64,000 nt of DNA from Meandrina meandrites. Taxonomy: Eukaryota; Cnidaria; Anthozoa; Scleractinia; Meandrinidae. Shown one piece after another: positions 1-13,819 of the stretch. Both the position numbers and the translations under genes were made by a program. The notes below the pieces were generated by a model. It saw only the letters and a list, made by a program, of their open reading frames with translations. It made no database searches and was not told the DNA's origin. Positions within the stretch are counted from its first letter, which is position 1. Each line of letters opens with the position of its first letter. The stretch is taken from positions 30,565,801 to 30,629,800 of the forward strand of contig OY855907.1 in NCBI GenBank assembly GCA_963693305.1, in the 5' to 3' direction.

Positions 1-3000
1 TAGTACTTCAAAATTAGAAATCCTGCCACATGACTAAATAAATTAAATTGTTCATTTTAGTTTGACCGCTGTTGGTTTATGTGTACATATATGGATGAAT
101 GACTTCGAAAATACACGAGCGTTTCCCAAGACGTTTATTAAAACTGAGGATATTTTTAGCAAGTTGTATTCATGTTAAGTACAAATACAGCAAATAAGCT
201 TTCTTTCGAGAGTTAACCAGGAAACTCTTGAAATGATTTCATTTGTACACTTTGATCGCTACAAAAAAGTCTGTCTTTTCGAAAGAAACCTCTATTTTCA
301 TTCGCCTGCTGTAAACACTACCTCTATTGTTATTTAGGGATAGGGGCATTGTTATAGCCTGTTGTGTATTGTTTTAAGAACCAATGAAAGAACTCGTTCC
401 GAGAGGTAGTGGGCGACCCGAAATGTTCGCAATAAATTTAATGCAAAAATTAAAAGCACACTGATGCAGTAGAAATTGTTTCTATGGTAACAATCTACAG
501 GTTTTTATCGCGTTCAAATGAAAAGAAACCATGGAAAATCAAATTAAATATCTGGCTGTCATTTCTTTAATTTATGGACCATTAAAATCTGGTTTTAAGA
601 ATCAACTCGTACTTTTTTATGGCACATTTACTTTTGACATAAGTAGTTCCTTTGTTTTTGTAGCTGGGCTGATTCGTACGAAAGAACATTTTCATTGATA
701 TGTTAACTTATACAAATGAATCACTTAGTTTTGGATAATTGAAACGCTGCGAAAAGGCGCGGATTTTAATCCTTAAAGTTTTAATACAAAATGAAAGCCT
801 CTTCTTATTCAGACATAATATCGATTTATTTCCACACTTGACATGTCTAAAGGAGGCTTACGTTACTGGTTGATTGCTGAAAACTTTATTGTTTCAACAT
901 ATGCAAAAACAAGTTCTCTTCTCGCCGTGATTTATGGAATCGACACGTTACTATAAAACTGAAAACCAAAACTTTTAACATATGCCTAAAAAAAGTTGCC
1001 TTTATTCTATTTTGTGAACTTGACCGAATTTAATAGTGATATAAAACATCAAATAACTTTTACTAAACAAAGATAAGACATTTTTTAAACCGAGGTGTTG
1101 CTTGAAAAAGAGACGTTAACTGTTTGCCTGAAATTTGCCCTAGTTCTTACTCACTAAGGCAAAGATAAACCACATCGAACTTGACTAAAGTTGAAGTTTA
1201 TACTCCGGCTTTGCGACGACATAAAGCGAATTTACCGAACTGGAAAGGTGAAATATCGCTCCTTAATTAAAAAGAAAATCAATTGAAACGGCTTCAACAA
1301 AACTCAGATCGGAGATCATTAATCAAAGTCACGCATATTCGAAAAACAAGCGATAAAGTTCTCTAAACATTTTTGTCGCTTAAAACAAAAACCGAAGGAC
1401 CTTTTTGGCACAATTATTACCTATTAGGCTGAAGCTTCACTATGCGAAAAATACAATTCAGCCGTGTCACAAAAGCAATTATTTTTCCGACTGAGAGAGA
1501 AGAACAGAAAGGATAAACAAGTGGTGCTGAGAGAACATAGAGCAAACACAAAATTAAATGACGACAATGTGTATGTTCATTTTTTTTTCAAGAAGAATTA
1601 AGAATCCAGAAAGGACAAGATTAAATGGCCTTACAAAATAACGCAGCTGAATTCGCAAAAGCGGGAAATTTTGACGGGAAATGACCGTACACGGCAAGCG
1701 CGTTGTTGCCAAGTTGCAATTGGTTAACACCGGTGATTCAGCTGCTTGACCGAGAACAGGTGATTGTAACTTCAAAAGAAAACTTCAATTCAGTTTTGAA
1801 GTTTTCAATTTTTCTAAGCCAATTTATACATTCGCTGTCCGTATGCATCGCTGTAAAAGTAAACTGTTTTTGCAGTTGCTAAATTTGGACAAAAGCGCTT
1901 TCGGCTTAGCGTTCGTGACTTTTTCAGGGTTTTCAATTATTCAAGAATCACTGAGATACAATTTACATATGTGGGAGGCCTTTTCTTCAGCGAATCAGCC
2001 GAGCTACATAAACAAAGGCACTACTAACGTCGACATTGAATGTGTCATAAACAGTTAATTGATGAAATAAGTGGCAATGAAATAACTAGACTTCTGGACG
2101 AAGACAGGTTTTATATTTAGCAAAAAAACGTTAGGAATATTTTTCTCTCTCGTTTTGTGTGTTTAAATGCTCTCTCTTGGCAAAAATAAGCTTTAATCAC
2201 GAATGGTTACCATAGTAATATATTTTCACCATATGCTATTGTTATCACAGCCTTTTATCGTGCGTATTTCTCTTTACAAAACAGGCTTTTACCGATCATT
2301 ATTAGCGCACAGTTTAAAATATTGAATACCATATTGAAAGAGCGATTCGACACTATCTCAAGTTAGCTGTCTTTTCCAGAGAGGTAAGGCTTTAATGCTT
2401 AATTTCTTTTTGCTAGATTAAATTTCCGTTGTATCAAATTTACGTTTGGCAAGGCAAAAAAGAGAAAAGAAATATAATCCTTAAATGTATATTCAAGGTG
2501 GTATGAATAATAATTTTGCTTGGTGTGTCCGTTCAGTTAAGAGTTCTTTTTTAACACTCAAGAAATGGTATCGATGAATTGTTTCAATTTTTACCGCCCG
2601 TACCTCTTAACACTGAAGACGAGTTTTCTCCTGATCACAAAAGCGAAAGGAAACGTTAAACTATACAGAAACGTATCGAATTAGTTACAGTTTCTTGATA
2701 TCACACCTGCCCAATAAATATACTGCAAAGTAAATAACAACTTCGCACGCCTCATTTGAAAATATTGCTTGTGAAAAGACTTCGGGATGTCCGATAACCG
2801 ATATGAAATTGACTTTGAAGCGCTGAGGCAATATATATACTAATATGGCGGTAATGTTTGTTAGTACATAATTCTATTACTGCTTTTTCGCATTGTTCTT
2901 GCATTTCAGTACAAACGCAAAGAAAAATCGTAATGTGATTTTTTGACATTTGCATACGAAATTTGAAATCCTTTTGATCTAGAGTGAGATGTTTGAAATA

Positions 3001-5700
3001 CTAGGAAGATGAATCGAAGTGGTTCCAGAATTGATGCAACATGCGTTTAAGGCCAAAAAATTAATTGAAAGCAACATCACATAAACAAATCCGGCATAAA
3101 TTTCTCTTTTTCCCAACACGTTACGTTTAACTATTCGGAGTTAAATTTAAATCCCCGCATTCGTCATTAGGTCTTCGACTTTAAATTTTACTGTTCTTCA
3201 CAAAGTGCTTTTTGTTTGTTTACATTGAAGCCTTAAAAATTGTACCGCGTTTGTTGTTATCAAAGAGCTCTTCCTGATGGGCAGATGGAATAACTCATAG
3301 TATTTTTATTTGTTCTCGTTAACTGTTAATGGAGAGAATACATGGATCGAATAGCTGTTGTACGTTGGTTGGAAGTATTGGATGTTGAATTTCCCGTTTG
3401 TGCAAAGTTAAAATGGAAAAACTGCTACTCAGTCACAATAAATTTAGTACTTTGAGCATTCACGCATCTTGTCCAGCGGATGGTTGCTGGGCCGCCAGCC
3501 ACTGGATCCAATACCATAGATCTTCTACTGATTCTTTGGTAACGCCATCTCGTCTGATAAATTAAATTTTTGTTCTTCATTCAAAAACAAAGAAAAATAC
3601 TGAACCGAGAATTTTGCGTTACAATTTAACGCGGTTGATTTTTTTCTTATTCTCACCACCCAAGTGGTTGACATTGTATTGATTATTGTATGGAGAATAT
3701 CATGCAGATCTTGGAAACTACTGTTTGGAAATGTTTTAACGTATGACTTGCTTTTCCGCTTCTATTGAATAAAGGAAAAAGGTTATAAAAAATAAATTCA
3801 TTCGTCAACTTCACTGGTGTCAAAGCCAATATATGTTTGAAGCGACATATAAAGATAATAATTCAAAATTAAAAGAAACGAAATCGATAATTAAAAATCT
3901 GCCTTTACAAATCGGGGATTTTTTTAAATTTAGCTTTTGGCCATGCACATGCGAGCAGCAAGATACAATTAGCTTAGTTAAGTAAAATCAATAAATCACT
4001 TAATGTTTGCGCAAAGCTTTCGTCGATGAGCGAAAGCTTCTTGTGCAATTAAATGCATGAAACCGGTCACCGAAATAATACGTTGTTAGTCGACGGAAAG
4101 GAGAGGAAGTTAACTAGAAAGGCTTTTTGAAAAGTTAACGCAAAGTCGCCCACAAGTCTAGATTCCTCGTCTCATGTTAAAACACCGCAATAACGATTAC
4201 AAATGAAGAGTTTGTTCGATCAGGAAAAAATTAGTTCTTTGTTCAAAGATGTCAAATACAACGTGTAAAAAATACTGAATCATAATAAAGTTTGAAACAT
4301 AGAATCGAAATATTATTGACAAAAAAAAAGATGAAAAAAAAAAATCGCGGACGTGATCACGTTTGACTCAATTCCATTTGTGATATTTATTTTGTTCTTT
4401 TTTCCCTAAACGGCCTCTACGAGAAATGCACGTGAACAAATGTTACATTTAAGCCAATATAATTGTATGTCGTATTTCGAATTTTAATTCGTCGCTCAGT
4501 GCAAATCATTACGTTAATAATTTTAGCTGTTACGGCTGAAACGCCGCGTTCTCTATTGTAAAGAAATCGGTTCGAGCTTTCATAGGATAATGACAAACTC
4601 TCGATTTGAATTTCGTCAAAGCTGAGTAAACACAGGAGTCTTTTGCATGTATTATTTTCATGAAACCAAAGAAAGACAAATCACAAACGTATACTTGATC
4701 CTCTTGTAAGGTTGTGCTGTACACCGCTTTAAACCTGATATCAAGAATTATCAAGCCCTCGAACAGGTCTTACAAGCGTGCGGTAGGTAAAAATAATGTC
4801 TTTCGGCAAAAAAAAGATCGCGCATTGATGCGCTATAGAAATTTTCATTACCAGTTAAAACGAGAATTTCAGTGTTTTCACAAGTAATAGCAACATCACC
4901 TTCGCCAACTGTTCAACTCTTTGTTTAAGAAAACTTCCCATGTCGCCAAAGGATGGCGAATCGAATTTAACTTAATTACGGTAACGTTTGGGAGTCTTAA
5001 TAAAGGCCCTTTATGACTTATAAATTCAATTTTGATTTCAGCAAAATCAAATACACTTAAGCAAGCGAGCCTTTGATGTTTTGGGAAGAGTAAAGGGTAT
5101 TTTGCGAGCGTATTTGATTATTATCATCAGTTTTTCAATTTCGAATCGCAGAATTTGCGTCGGTGAAAGTGTGAAGTTTCCTGGGCGTCTTGGAGACTGG
5201 CTAATTCATATCTTTTTATAAAGAAATCGAATAAAAGAAAAAAAAGTCGAACATCTTTTCCTATAGGTATATAAATAGCTAAGTAAATATACTGCAACAG
5301 ATCACAAAGCGCAACCCACAAGAAATAAAAACACAAGTCAACGAAAGCTATCTCCAAGTAACCGTTTCGTACGCCAGAAAAATGTGCTTTCATTTAACGA
5401 AAACTTATAATTATGAAGTGTTCCGTCCGATTGTGGAAATGAAAGAAAATTGTTAATTAAGGATAACCTTGTAATAAGTTACATGAATTAACGACTTCTC
5501 CTGTAAATGAAAGAGGTTTCTTTATTGTCTAAAAATTGAAGTAAATGTGTTTAAACTCTTCCACCAATGGCAGCGCTCGGGAAATTGATGTTGTGTCAGG
5601 TGGGATGGATAAATAAATAAAGCTTACCCAAACTTGGATCATTCTCGTCGTAACCTTTTGAACTTCTTTGCGAGAACAGTGAAACAAAGAACACTCTTAC
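1..5700. other. AT-rich gene-free stretch upstream of the SNAG zinc-finger gene
   Basis: No convincing exon, RNA gene or ordered repeat is visible on either strand. The open frames here are short (under 90 codons), low in complexity and lack recognisable domains or flanking splice sites. The stretch may hold distal regulatory sequence for the transcription-factor gene at 5937, but nothing in the sequence proves that. Confidence 0.5.
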
Positions 5701-5734
5701 AGGTTTTACGGTAAATAGCAAACCACAAAAGTCG

Positions 5735-5916
5735 GTAAGTATAAAACTTCACAATTTTTCGACTTTAATGCGAAATGACGCGATCCAAAATGACGGAAGT
5801 AAAATTTTCCGCGAGCTTTTTTTAGAGACGATAGATTTTATTACAAGTTTGTGCCAGCCTCAAACGCGCCACGTTGATTTTGGAAAGTAAATAGCATTTG
5901 CTTTGCTCTTTTGCAG
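5735..5916 (+). other. Probable 5' UTR intron of the SNAG zinc-finger gene
   Basis: A strong donor (G|GTAAGT at 5735) and a pyrimidine-rich acceptor ending TTTTGCAG at 5916 lie 20 bp before the SNAG start codon. This predicts a non-coding first exon ending at 5734 and a second exon from 5917 carrying the ATG at 5937. The transcription start itself is not visible. Confidence 0.6.
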
Positions 5917-5936
5917 CTCAAGAAAGTTCCGCCAAG

Positions 5937-8900
5937 ATGCCAAGGTCTTTTCTCGTCAAGAAAAAGCAGAACGCCAACACGAAAAAGAGGGAAAGCGAAA
6001 TTCCGAGCCCCGTGATGCAAACGCCGCCACACAAGACCAAAGGTATTATGTATGAAGTTATAATCATGTTTTTGGAAAGTTTTTGACGTTGCGACTAGTT
6101 AATTTGTCTTTTGTTGGTCCGTAATTCGAAGACAACATGGCAGTAAATTAAAACCTTTAGTTCCAAATTAATTTGAAAGACCATTTCTCCTTTCTTTTTG
6201 CCATATAGTTCTTTTAGTTTATATTTTGAGAATTAGATGATATATCAGTACAGTTTAAATCGAGTCTGTGATTTTCTCATTGTCGCCACCTCCTCGTTTG
6301 TTAATATATCGATACTGTAGAGAAATTTAGTAATGATTACTCTTGTGGGAAATTAATGGTTTATATTTCAAAAGAGTTATCTGCAGGCAAGAGCTACCGA
6401 AACCTTTTTTTTTTAATTACGACCGTAGGAGATCTGGGATCTAGATTAATGAATGACGATTCAACACAACGTGACTCATCTATTAACTGACATGAACTCT
6501 AGTCAAAAGCGATTAAAATTGAGCTGCCAGAATTTAGGTGGCTGTTTTTAACGAGCGGTGTTCTGTTGAAACTTCTCGAATCTGACTGTTTCTCCCACTA
6601 TTATCTATTTTTGACAATTAGACTTCGACCCGAGTTTTCTATGTGCGAATATTCAACGAGGCGCAGCCGAGTTTACTATCGTCGATATAAAACGAGGGCG
6701 AGTAGTCTAATTGTTTTGATAGAAGCTCTGAAAGATTGCAGTCCAAATCCTACAATTTTACGTACTTTTCACCCAAAAATCAAGAATAATTGTCCCTATA
6801 AGGTTTACTGCATGATTACTCTCAAATTGAAAGAAACCTCAAAATATTAGTATTCTATGAAGAAAAAAAACACCAGCGGAGTAATAAAAACCCAAAAATA
6901 AACAAGGGTGGTTTCGACTGACTGAGATTAAGACAGATTACAAATGACAAACTTGAAAAAAAAATGCCAATATTTTTCAAAATGCGATGTCCGTGATATA
7001 GCTCCTTTAAACAGCGACGTGTGCGCGATCGAGAGCCAATCAAATTCGCGGATTTCCAAGGCTGAGTTATCTCTACTAATTAACAATTAGATTATGAGCT
7101 CGAGATTTCTATAAGGTGATAGTTGATGAGGCCGCAGGCCGAATCAACTATCACCTCATAGAAATTGAGAGCGAATAATCTAATTGTTTTAGTAGAATTC
7201 TGACTGAAATAAACGCAAATAATGGTTTCTAATTATTTTCCTACGCATTATCGAACTTAACGTTTTAACAAAATCGCACGCATTGAATTGTCCTTGGTAA
7301 ATTTGCAGTTGTTTACGCGCGTGCACCCGTTTTTCAATAATTTCAAGCTTTTAAAGTCAAGAAACCGCTAATGTCCTTCTTTTAGTCTTCTCGAGAATTT
7401 TATTATCCATTTACATTTAAACTTCCTTCCAAAACTTCGGAAAAACGATAAAAACGTCGCATTTTGTGGACGACCTTCGGCAACTGCACACTAATGGCTG
7501 ATAGTGTTCAATAGCTCAGCCAATCACATTGCAGCATTTGCATTAGTGTACTGGTAGAATTCTACTAATCGCTGATAGAATTCGATTGCGTGCGCGATGC
7601 TATTCAATTAAAAGGGACAATTTTTCTTGAGCTTTGGCCTAAAAATACATAACAATGAAGGCTTTCGACTGCAATCTTTAACAGTTTGTAATAAACCAAT
7701 TAGGCTGATAGTTGCCTCGGCAGTGCCTCGTTGGCTATTCGCTTGGCTAGGTAACAAATCAAAACTATAAATAAACGACTTTCACTAAACTTTTCGTTAA
7801 ATAGATCGGTCTCTGGGTTATGCTAGAACAATTAGATGGCTCGCTCTCGGTTTCGTATCGACTTTGATAGTTAATTTGGCTCGGGGATTAGCCCCTCACC
7901 AGAAAGTACGAAATGCTGTTCGAATACGGCCCGTATTGTAAAGAGAATTGTCATTTGATAATAGCAACAAACGGACGCTTTTTCGTCCTTTTCCTTGCAG
8001 TATTTTGCATAAAAAGGGACGGAAACATTTTCTGTGTTTCCATCGAGTTAATAGAAACACAATTTTGTGCGCGCTTTAATACTTGCAGGTATTTTCTTAA
8101 GATAGTCTGGAAATAGGGTGATTTCTGTATTGAGGAAATTAAAAGGAACAAGACCACTTTTTCCCACATACGCGGACTGAAGAAACTAAGTCAATACAAT
8201 TTTTGTTACATACTGAGCCAGGCATCCATTCTTGGCAAAAGCGCAAGACAGTGTCAAGCACCTCAATTAAAAGTTAAAACTTGAACTGAAATTGTCAATT
8301 AGGTATATCTGAAAAGGTTTCTACGTAAAGGAAAACATTTCCCTTTTGTACAGTGTTAAGTTTCAAAACAGTGAACTTGGGAAAAATTAGTTCGTGAGCG
8401 AACCGTATTGCAAAAGCTGGGCCGTTCGATTGAGAAGCCAACAGGAATATCTCCCAAGATAACGACCTGAAATAAAAATTAAAAGGAAGGAAAAATTTTT
8501 TTGGTGATTCTACATGCTATAATGAAATAAACAGAATGAAAACGATGCGATAGAAAATACAAAGGTACGTACCTGTCTCAAATGATTCTGTAATAATAAG
8601 TAGTCATATTTTTATTCATTTTAAACAGAGGGCGTACACCTTGGGCAGTCACTATGCAACGGTGAAGAAGCGATTGAAGCCAACTTGACTTCTTTCCAAG
8701 TACCATACATGGAAGACGGGGAACCGGAATCGAATGGCTTCGAAAAGACACTGAGCCTTGAAGTCGACCAATCACATGACAAAATTCTTCCTGCCAATCA
8801 GCGTGCTTCCCACTATCACTCTGTACCAATGACTGACGGTCGTGACTTCAGTGTGAAGGATTTTACAAACGTGTGCTTCGATGAAGCGAGCCACTTAAAG

Positions 8901-10040
8901 ATGGACAGCTCTTTTATCCCGGCGGTCATCAAACAAGAAAAACGTGACGAGGAAGATGGTGTACACAATGTAGTATTGGAAAGAAACAGCTGGCAAAGTC
9001 ATTCCATGGCTGAAATTCTTCGTGAAAGTTTCAACAAGCAGTCCGTACGCCATCATTCAGAGGCAAATTGCAGCATTACCGATCACGAATCCACTTCAGA
9101 CCACTTCTTTGAAGAAAACGAAAAAGAGGATTTTGAAGTATCTAAGTTCCATCAAGCAAGCGACTTTAAGAGCATTGTGAAGCAAGAGAAAACAATGGAA
9201 GGATACACCATTTATCCAACGCTTTCTCCTTTAAGCTCGGAGGAGGATTTTAAAAGCTTTTCACACAATAGCGATGAAGGAAACGAAGCACCAGGGAGTT
9301 TGCAACAGAAACCTGTCAAGGCGAGTGGCTCTTCGAGCAAGAAATACCGCTACACGTGCGATGTGTGTGACAAATCCTTTAGCCGCTCGAACACTTTAAC
9401 TACACACAAACGAATCCATACCGGAGACAAGCCCTTCACCTGCGAGCAGTGCGGCCGCGCCTTCCGACAGCCGGGTAACTTGACACGTCACCGCCTTACT
9501 CACACCACCGTGAAACCGTACGTGTGCCTGCAGTGCAACAAGGCCTTCAACCGTGCGTCAAACTTGCACACTCACATGCGCACGCACACCAACTACAAGC
9601 CATTCGTTTGCGACTTCTGCGGTAAGGGATTCCATCAGAAGATCGACATGAAGATTCATCGCTACACTCACACAGGAGAGAAGCCCCACAAGTGTGACAA
9701 ATGTGGGCGGGGGTTCAAGCAGTTGACACATTTGACGTATCACCTGAGAACCCACTCAGAAATGCGCTTGTACCAATGTGAGTATTGCGGTAAGGGCTTC
9801 AATCAGAAAGGAAACTTGCAGGCTCACATCTATGGCCACACCGGCGAGCGACCTTTTAAATGTCAGATTTGCGGCAAAGGATTTACTCTGGCTTCCACGC
9901 TTAACACCCACAAGAGAACGCACGCGCCTAAGAAGCCTTTTCAATGCCAGTTTTGTAGCAAAGCATTTTATCAAAAGAACGCGTTGAAGACACATTATAT
10001 TGCATCTCATCCGTACGCTAACGGCGTAAGCCTTTTGTAA
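5937..10040 (+). CDS. SNAG-domain C2H2 zinc-finger transcription factor, eight fingers (Gfi1/Fez-like)
   Basis: Coding exons are 5937-6042 and 8629-10040; splice phase 1 joins exactly and gives 505 residues. The first ten residues, MPRSFLVKKK, match the SNAG repression motif of Snail, Gfi and Scratch proteins, which in known cases recruits LSD1/CoREST-type corepressors in the nucleus. Residues about 277-500 are eight C2H2 fingers in tandem. Most linkers are TGEKP-like, and every finger keeps its Cys2His2 ligands. Finger 4 (FHQKIDMKIH) and finger 3 (FNRASNLHTH) most resemble Gfi1 and Fezf fingers. The acidic middle has two KxE-type SUMO consensus sites, near residues 136 (IKQE) and 218 (VKQE). 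Gfi1 and Fezf have six fingers, so eight is unusual. All fingers lie in one exon. The start is set by the SNAG motif, which must be N-terminal. Repressor function is inferred; the orthology group is uncertain. Confidence 0.9.
6700..7720. repeat. Inverted-repeat element(s) in the SNAG gene intron
   Basis: About 6710-6810 and 7608-7720 are diverged inverted copies of each other (shared words include AAAGATTGCAGTC and AATTGTCCCT). Between them, 7095-7170 is a near-perfect hairpin (GGTGATAGTTGAT ... ATCAACTATCACC). Related sequence recurs at 7820-7870 and at 45588-45812. The layout suggests nested or compound foldback elements in intron 2 (6043-8628). No coding sequence was seen in the intron. 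Confidence 0.55.
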
Positions 10041-10588
10041 GTTAACGTTTTCGCCAGGATTTTTCTTACTTTGTTTTTGTTCAAAACAAATTCGGTAAGG
10101 ATGCTCATGGCAATTAATGAGTCGATTTTAACAATAATAAGGTGACTTAAAATGTAATCATCAAGTAACTGCGAAAAGACTTGGAAAGTCCCATTGCGGG
10201 AATGCAGAAATTAAGGATCACCATTTTACTCCGAAGGCAAAACCTCGAGTCAGTTAATTGTGCGATATTCCAATTTTATATGTAACTCTGTGGATGTAAC
10301 CCTAGTGTTTGACCATTCAAATGAAAGCTGTCGTGCACTACTTTCATGTGTGGTTACTGAGCAATGGTTTCATGCGATGCTGCACTGAAGAGGCTCTTTG
10401 CTCCTTCTTTGCTTGCTTGATTGATTATTGATATTTGCTGTACAAAATGAGCTTATAAGTTTTAAGGCGGCTTTTGCATTATGCATGTATAATTTTGAGC
10501 GACGTATTGTGTTTCATAATTATTTTGGTCGCGGTTGTAATTGTTTGGGGGCATAAAGATGAGAAGTGTAAAACAAACTGTGTACTTC

Positions 10589-10594
10589 AATAAA
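10589..10594 (+). other. Polyadenylation signal AATAAA for the SNAG zinc-finger gene
   Basis: A canonical hexamer lies 549 bp after the stop codon in AT-rich sequence. It is the first convincing one on this strand. Confidence 0.5.
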
Positions 10595-10839
10595 TTACCT
10601 TTTTAAACTTAAAACGTCCTTTTAATTCTATACAATTAGTGGTAACTCCACAATATACCTATTAAATTAATAGCCACTTGAATCACAAACCAAACGGGGA
10701 AGTTCACGGAGACTAGTAATTTTTCTCAGTGCGGACTGTGCCTCAACACGAGTTCTGTCTCTTGTGACTAGTCTCCACCAACTGAAAGAAACGAGCAAGG
10801 CTGGAAACGAGAATGTGGTATCATGGTTCTTTGCATTCT

Positions 10840-11144
10840 CGTCCCCATAGCCCTTTTCGCTTCTCTGAGCCGGCAGGGCCTTGGCATAAGAAACGAAGGG
10901 TTCTGGAGACAAAGGATTTCCAGTCCTTGATTCTAGGACTTCCGGTCTTCGTGTATGCAGTAGTGATGTTTTTATATACTGTAGGGGAGAGTCATGACGT
11001 CTTTTACTTCCGCTCAAGATTTCTGTTTCAAACGGCCAATGAAAAAAAAATCGAATTAATTAAAAAATCCCGTGTCCCCAGAGCCCTTCGTTTCTCGTGC
11101 CAAGGCCCTGCCGGCTAAGAGAAGCGAAATAGGCTATGGGGACG
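10840..11144. repeat. Foldback element
   Basis: The left arm (10840-10910) and right arm (11074-11144) are inverted copies. Both contain GCCGGCAGGGCCTTGGC or its complement and a GTCCCCATAGCC-type end. The spacer is about 160 bp. No coding content; probably a MITE-like foldback. Confidence 0.7.
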
Positions 11145-11260
11145 ATAATGTTGTCACTCGACAAAAAGAAGGGCCTGGAGTATAGAGGATTGTATTTTTA
11201 ATGTTTTGAAGTAATGCTGAACCTTTTGGCGATCTAAAATTTACCCCTGTGCGCACAGTT

Positions 11261-11375
11261 TTCACTTCACTTCACTTCACTTCACTTCACTTCACTTCAC
11301 TTCACTTCACTTCACTTCACTTCACTTCACTTCACTTCACTTCACTTCACTTCACTTCACTTCACTTCACTTCAC
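11261..11375. repeat. (TTCAC)23 microsatellite
   Basis: Twenty-three uninterrupted copies of the pentamer TTCAC. Its purity implies recent expansion or active length variation. Confidence 0.97.
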
Positions 11376-13360
11376 TAACAATGAATTCTGTGCTCCAATA
11401 TCGAATCGGTGTCGAATAAAATGATAGTAACTTGAAAACATTTTTTCGTATCTTTCAAAAATTACTTTAGAAACTGAAACTGACAGCTAAAATAAGCAAT
11501 CATTTCTGACCAGAACGCTCATTATTTCTTCACGCCGCGAAGTTAATTCTCATTTTTACGTATACAGCAGCAATCGCCATCTTTTTCAGGCAAGTTAAGG
11601 TGGCTCGACTGGATTTTTCAGGGACAACACCGCTCAAGTTTGAGAACTAACCACATCGTCATTAACAATGTCATCGAAAAATGATCACCACAACTGAATT
11701 AGGTAAAGATGGAAATTTGTTGTGACCAGTGTTATTTTGACATCGGAGTTGTCATAGCAACGTGATGACGTCATAACGTTTATCAATTTCGTTCGTATTG
11801 CTCGGCACCAGGAGATTTTTTCGGAAATCGCTCAAGGGAGCATGTACCTCCTATAGCTGCCTCAATGTTGGCAAAGTTTGAACAAATTCTGTAAGAGCGT
11901 TATCGAAATTTTTGAGGATGAAGTTTTTGGGGGTTATAAACCCAGTAAAAAACATACTATGGAGATAACTGGGTAATATCTAAAGAACACGACGCGCTTT
12001 GGGAATGTAGTTTCACCTCATAGTAGTTTGATGCCATTTGAACTTATGTATACAAAATTGATGGGGATTGCTACGGCCGATTGCGAAAAAACAGATTTCG
12101 TGAGCTTGCGTTCAGGTGCTCTTGTTGCCACTTTTGTATATAATTTGGTCTACACCTACAAATGTGATAATTATTTGGAAACCGCTCGATGAAGTTTTTT
12201 AAAAATTTGTCAAACTAGAGGTTAGCTATCAGTTTATATGGACTGCAAGTTTCAAGGTCATTGAAAACAGGTAAGACAATAAAATCGGAGCTCCAATGTA
12301 CTACTTTTTTCTCGCAGATTTTGTGTTTACAAGTGAGTGTCCTCATTATTCACGGGCATTGTATTCAACTTTCATTTTCACGTGCACGACTCGGCAAAAA
12401 ATTCATAAAGTTCGCAAAGTGCAGTCTCTGTTTTCATGTCTGACAACCTTGCAATAAGCGAATAAAATATAGAGAGCTTTGCATTGCAAATAAAGCTCTT
12501 AACACTAAGAAAATTGCTCTGCCAAGATTCACTTTTAAGGGCTTTTGAAAATATTAAAATACGACTAGCAGGGCTTCTCTAGTTACAATGTACATGATGT
12601 ACTATAAACAGCTTTTCCACAAAGAAAATTAGGTTAAATAAGAGCTGAAAAGAGTTGCCAATTTTGCAAAATCATTTTGTAGCGGTTTCTATTTCTTACA
12701 AAGCAATTTGTTCCTTTAATAAATATTTTTTTTATTGTGTGCAGCGCTGGGCCATCTACTTAATTAATTTGACTTTTTCCAGCAATGTCATCCTATTTAT
12801 AATGCAACGTTTATTGGAGAGAGCGATCTTAATAGAGTATGTTTACTTTTGCCAAAAAGTTTTATCTGATAACAGCAGGTAGTACTGGTGGCAATTCGGT
12901 TTTTACTAAGCCTGCCTTCGCTGCAGCGCAACGCTAATTATTTTGAGGCAGTTGTGCATCTACTTGAATAACACAAGAAGCTTTATCAATTGAAAGCAAG
13001 GAAGGAATTTTTGCTGCACTCACCAAAACTGGAAGTTGCTAATGAATCGTCATTTTATGTCAAAACAAAAGGATCTCGGCCAAGAGCGTGAGAGCGCCGC
13101 ACGGAGTTTACAAGATGAAGATGACGAAATGACGTACAAAGCACAAAGAGGGGAGTTATCTGTGGATTTTCTCATCTGTTGCTTTTTTTGGTGTTCCTGT
13201 GCATGGTGGGCTTAAAAGAGCGAAGTAAATGCTCGACAACTGGCTACAAACGATAATCGACGTAATTCTATCATTGCACTAATGACGTTCTTGCTGTTTA
13301 TGGCCGAGGCACGCCGTTAATTTAACCATGCAAAACAGTATTTTGGTATACTCTTGTTGT
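11376..13360. other. Intergenic stretch, no gene recognised
   Basis: No exon or RNA gene could be supported. The segment around 11590-11790 (GGTGGCTCGACTGGA and following) looks like part of a dispersed repeat by its character, but I see no second copy in this window. Confidence 0.4.
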
Positions 13361-13383
13361 AATAGGCCATATTCGTATTCTCG

Positions 13384-13416
<33 letters not shown>

Positions 13417-13536
13417 AATGCGGGGGAATATAATTAAAAAGAGCTTCGTGTGATTTGCATTTGAAAAGATTCCCCGCATTAGCCTCAATTGGAAGCTAGT
13501 TCCAGTCCAATACCGAGAATACGAATATGGTCTATT
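13361..13536. repeat. Foldback element with ~65 bp arms
   Basis: 13361-13425 and 13472-13536 are inverted copies with only a few mismatches (shared core TATTGGACTGGAACTAGCTT), separated by 46 bp. Typical of a small non-autonomous foldback element. Confidence 0.85.
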
Positions 13537-13819
13537 GCCTTTGGCTTTTTTTTAACACGGCCTTGACTCCAAACATAAATGCTCTGTTTTTTTTTTCTTC
13601 ACGGACAATGTTACAGTGTTGAGATGTACACAATCGTCGAGGATTTTTTTAATCTTTTGCTTCGTACGCAAGCAGGGAATTTAAAGAGCTCGGGGAAATG
13701 AGCTTGACCCTCTTCTTTGTTGTTAATCAATGTTTGATAACAGATTGAGCTGTGGCAAAACCGATGTTATTGATATTCAGTGTTGCAGTGTATTAAAATG
13801 AATATAGATGAGAATAATT

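Noticed and set aside
3480..3530. Possible small exon (GCCGCCAGCCACTGGATCC region)
   Set aside because: No flanking splice pair in frame and no recognisable protein similarity.
9558..10010. Antisense frames opposite the zinc fingers
   Set aside because: They are shadows of the zinc-finger exon with no independent support.
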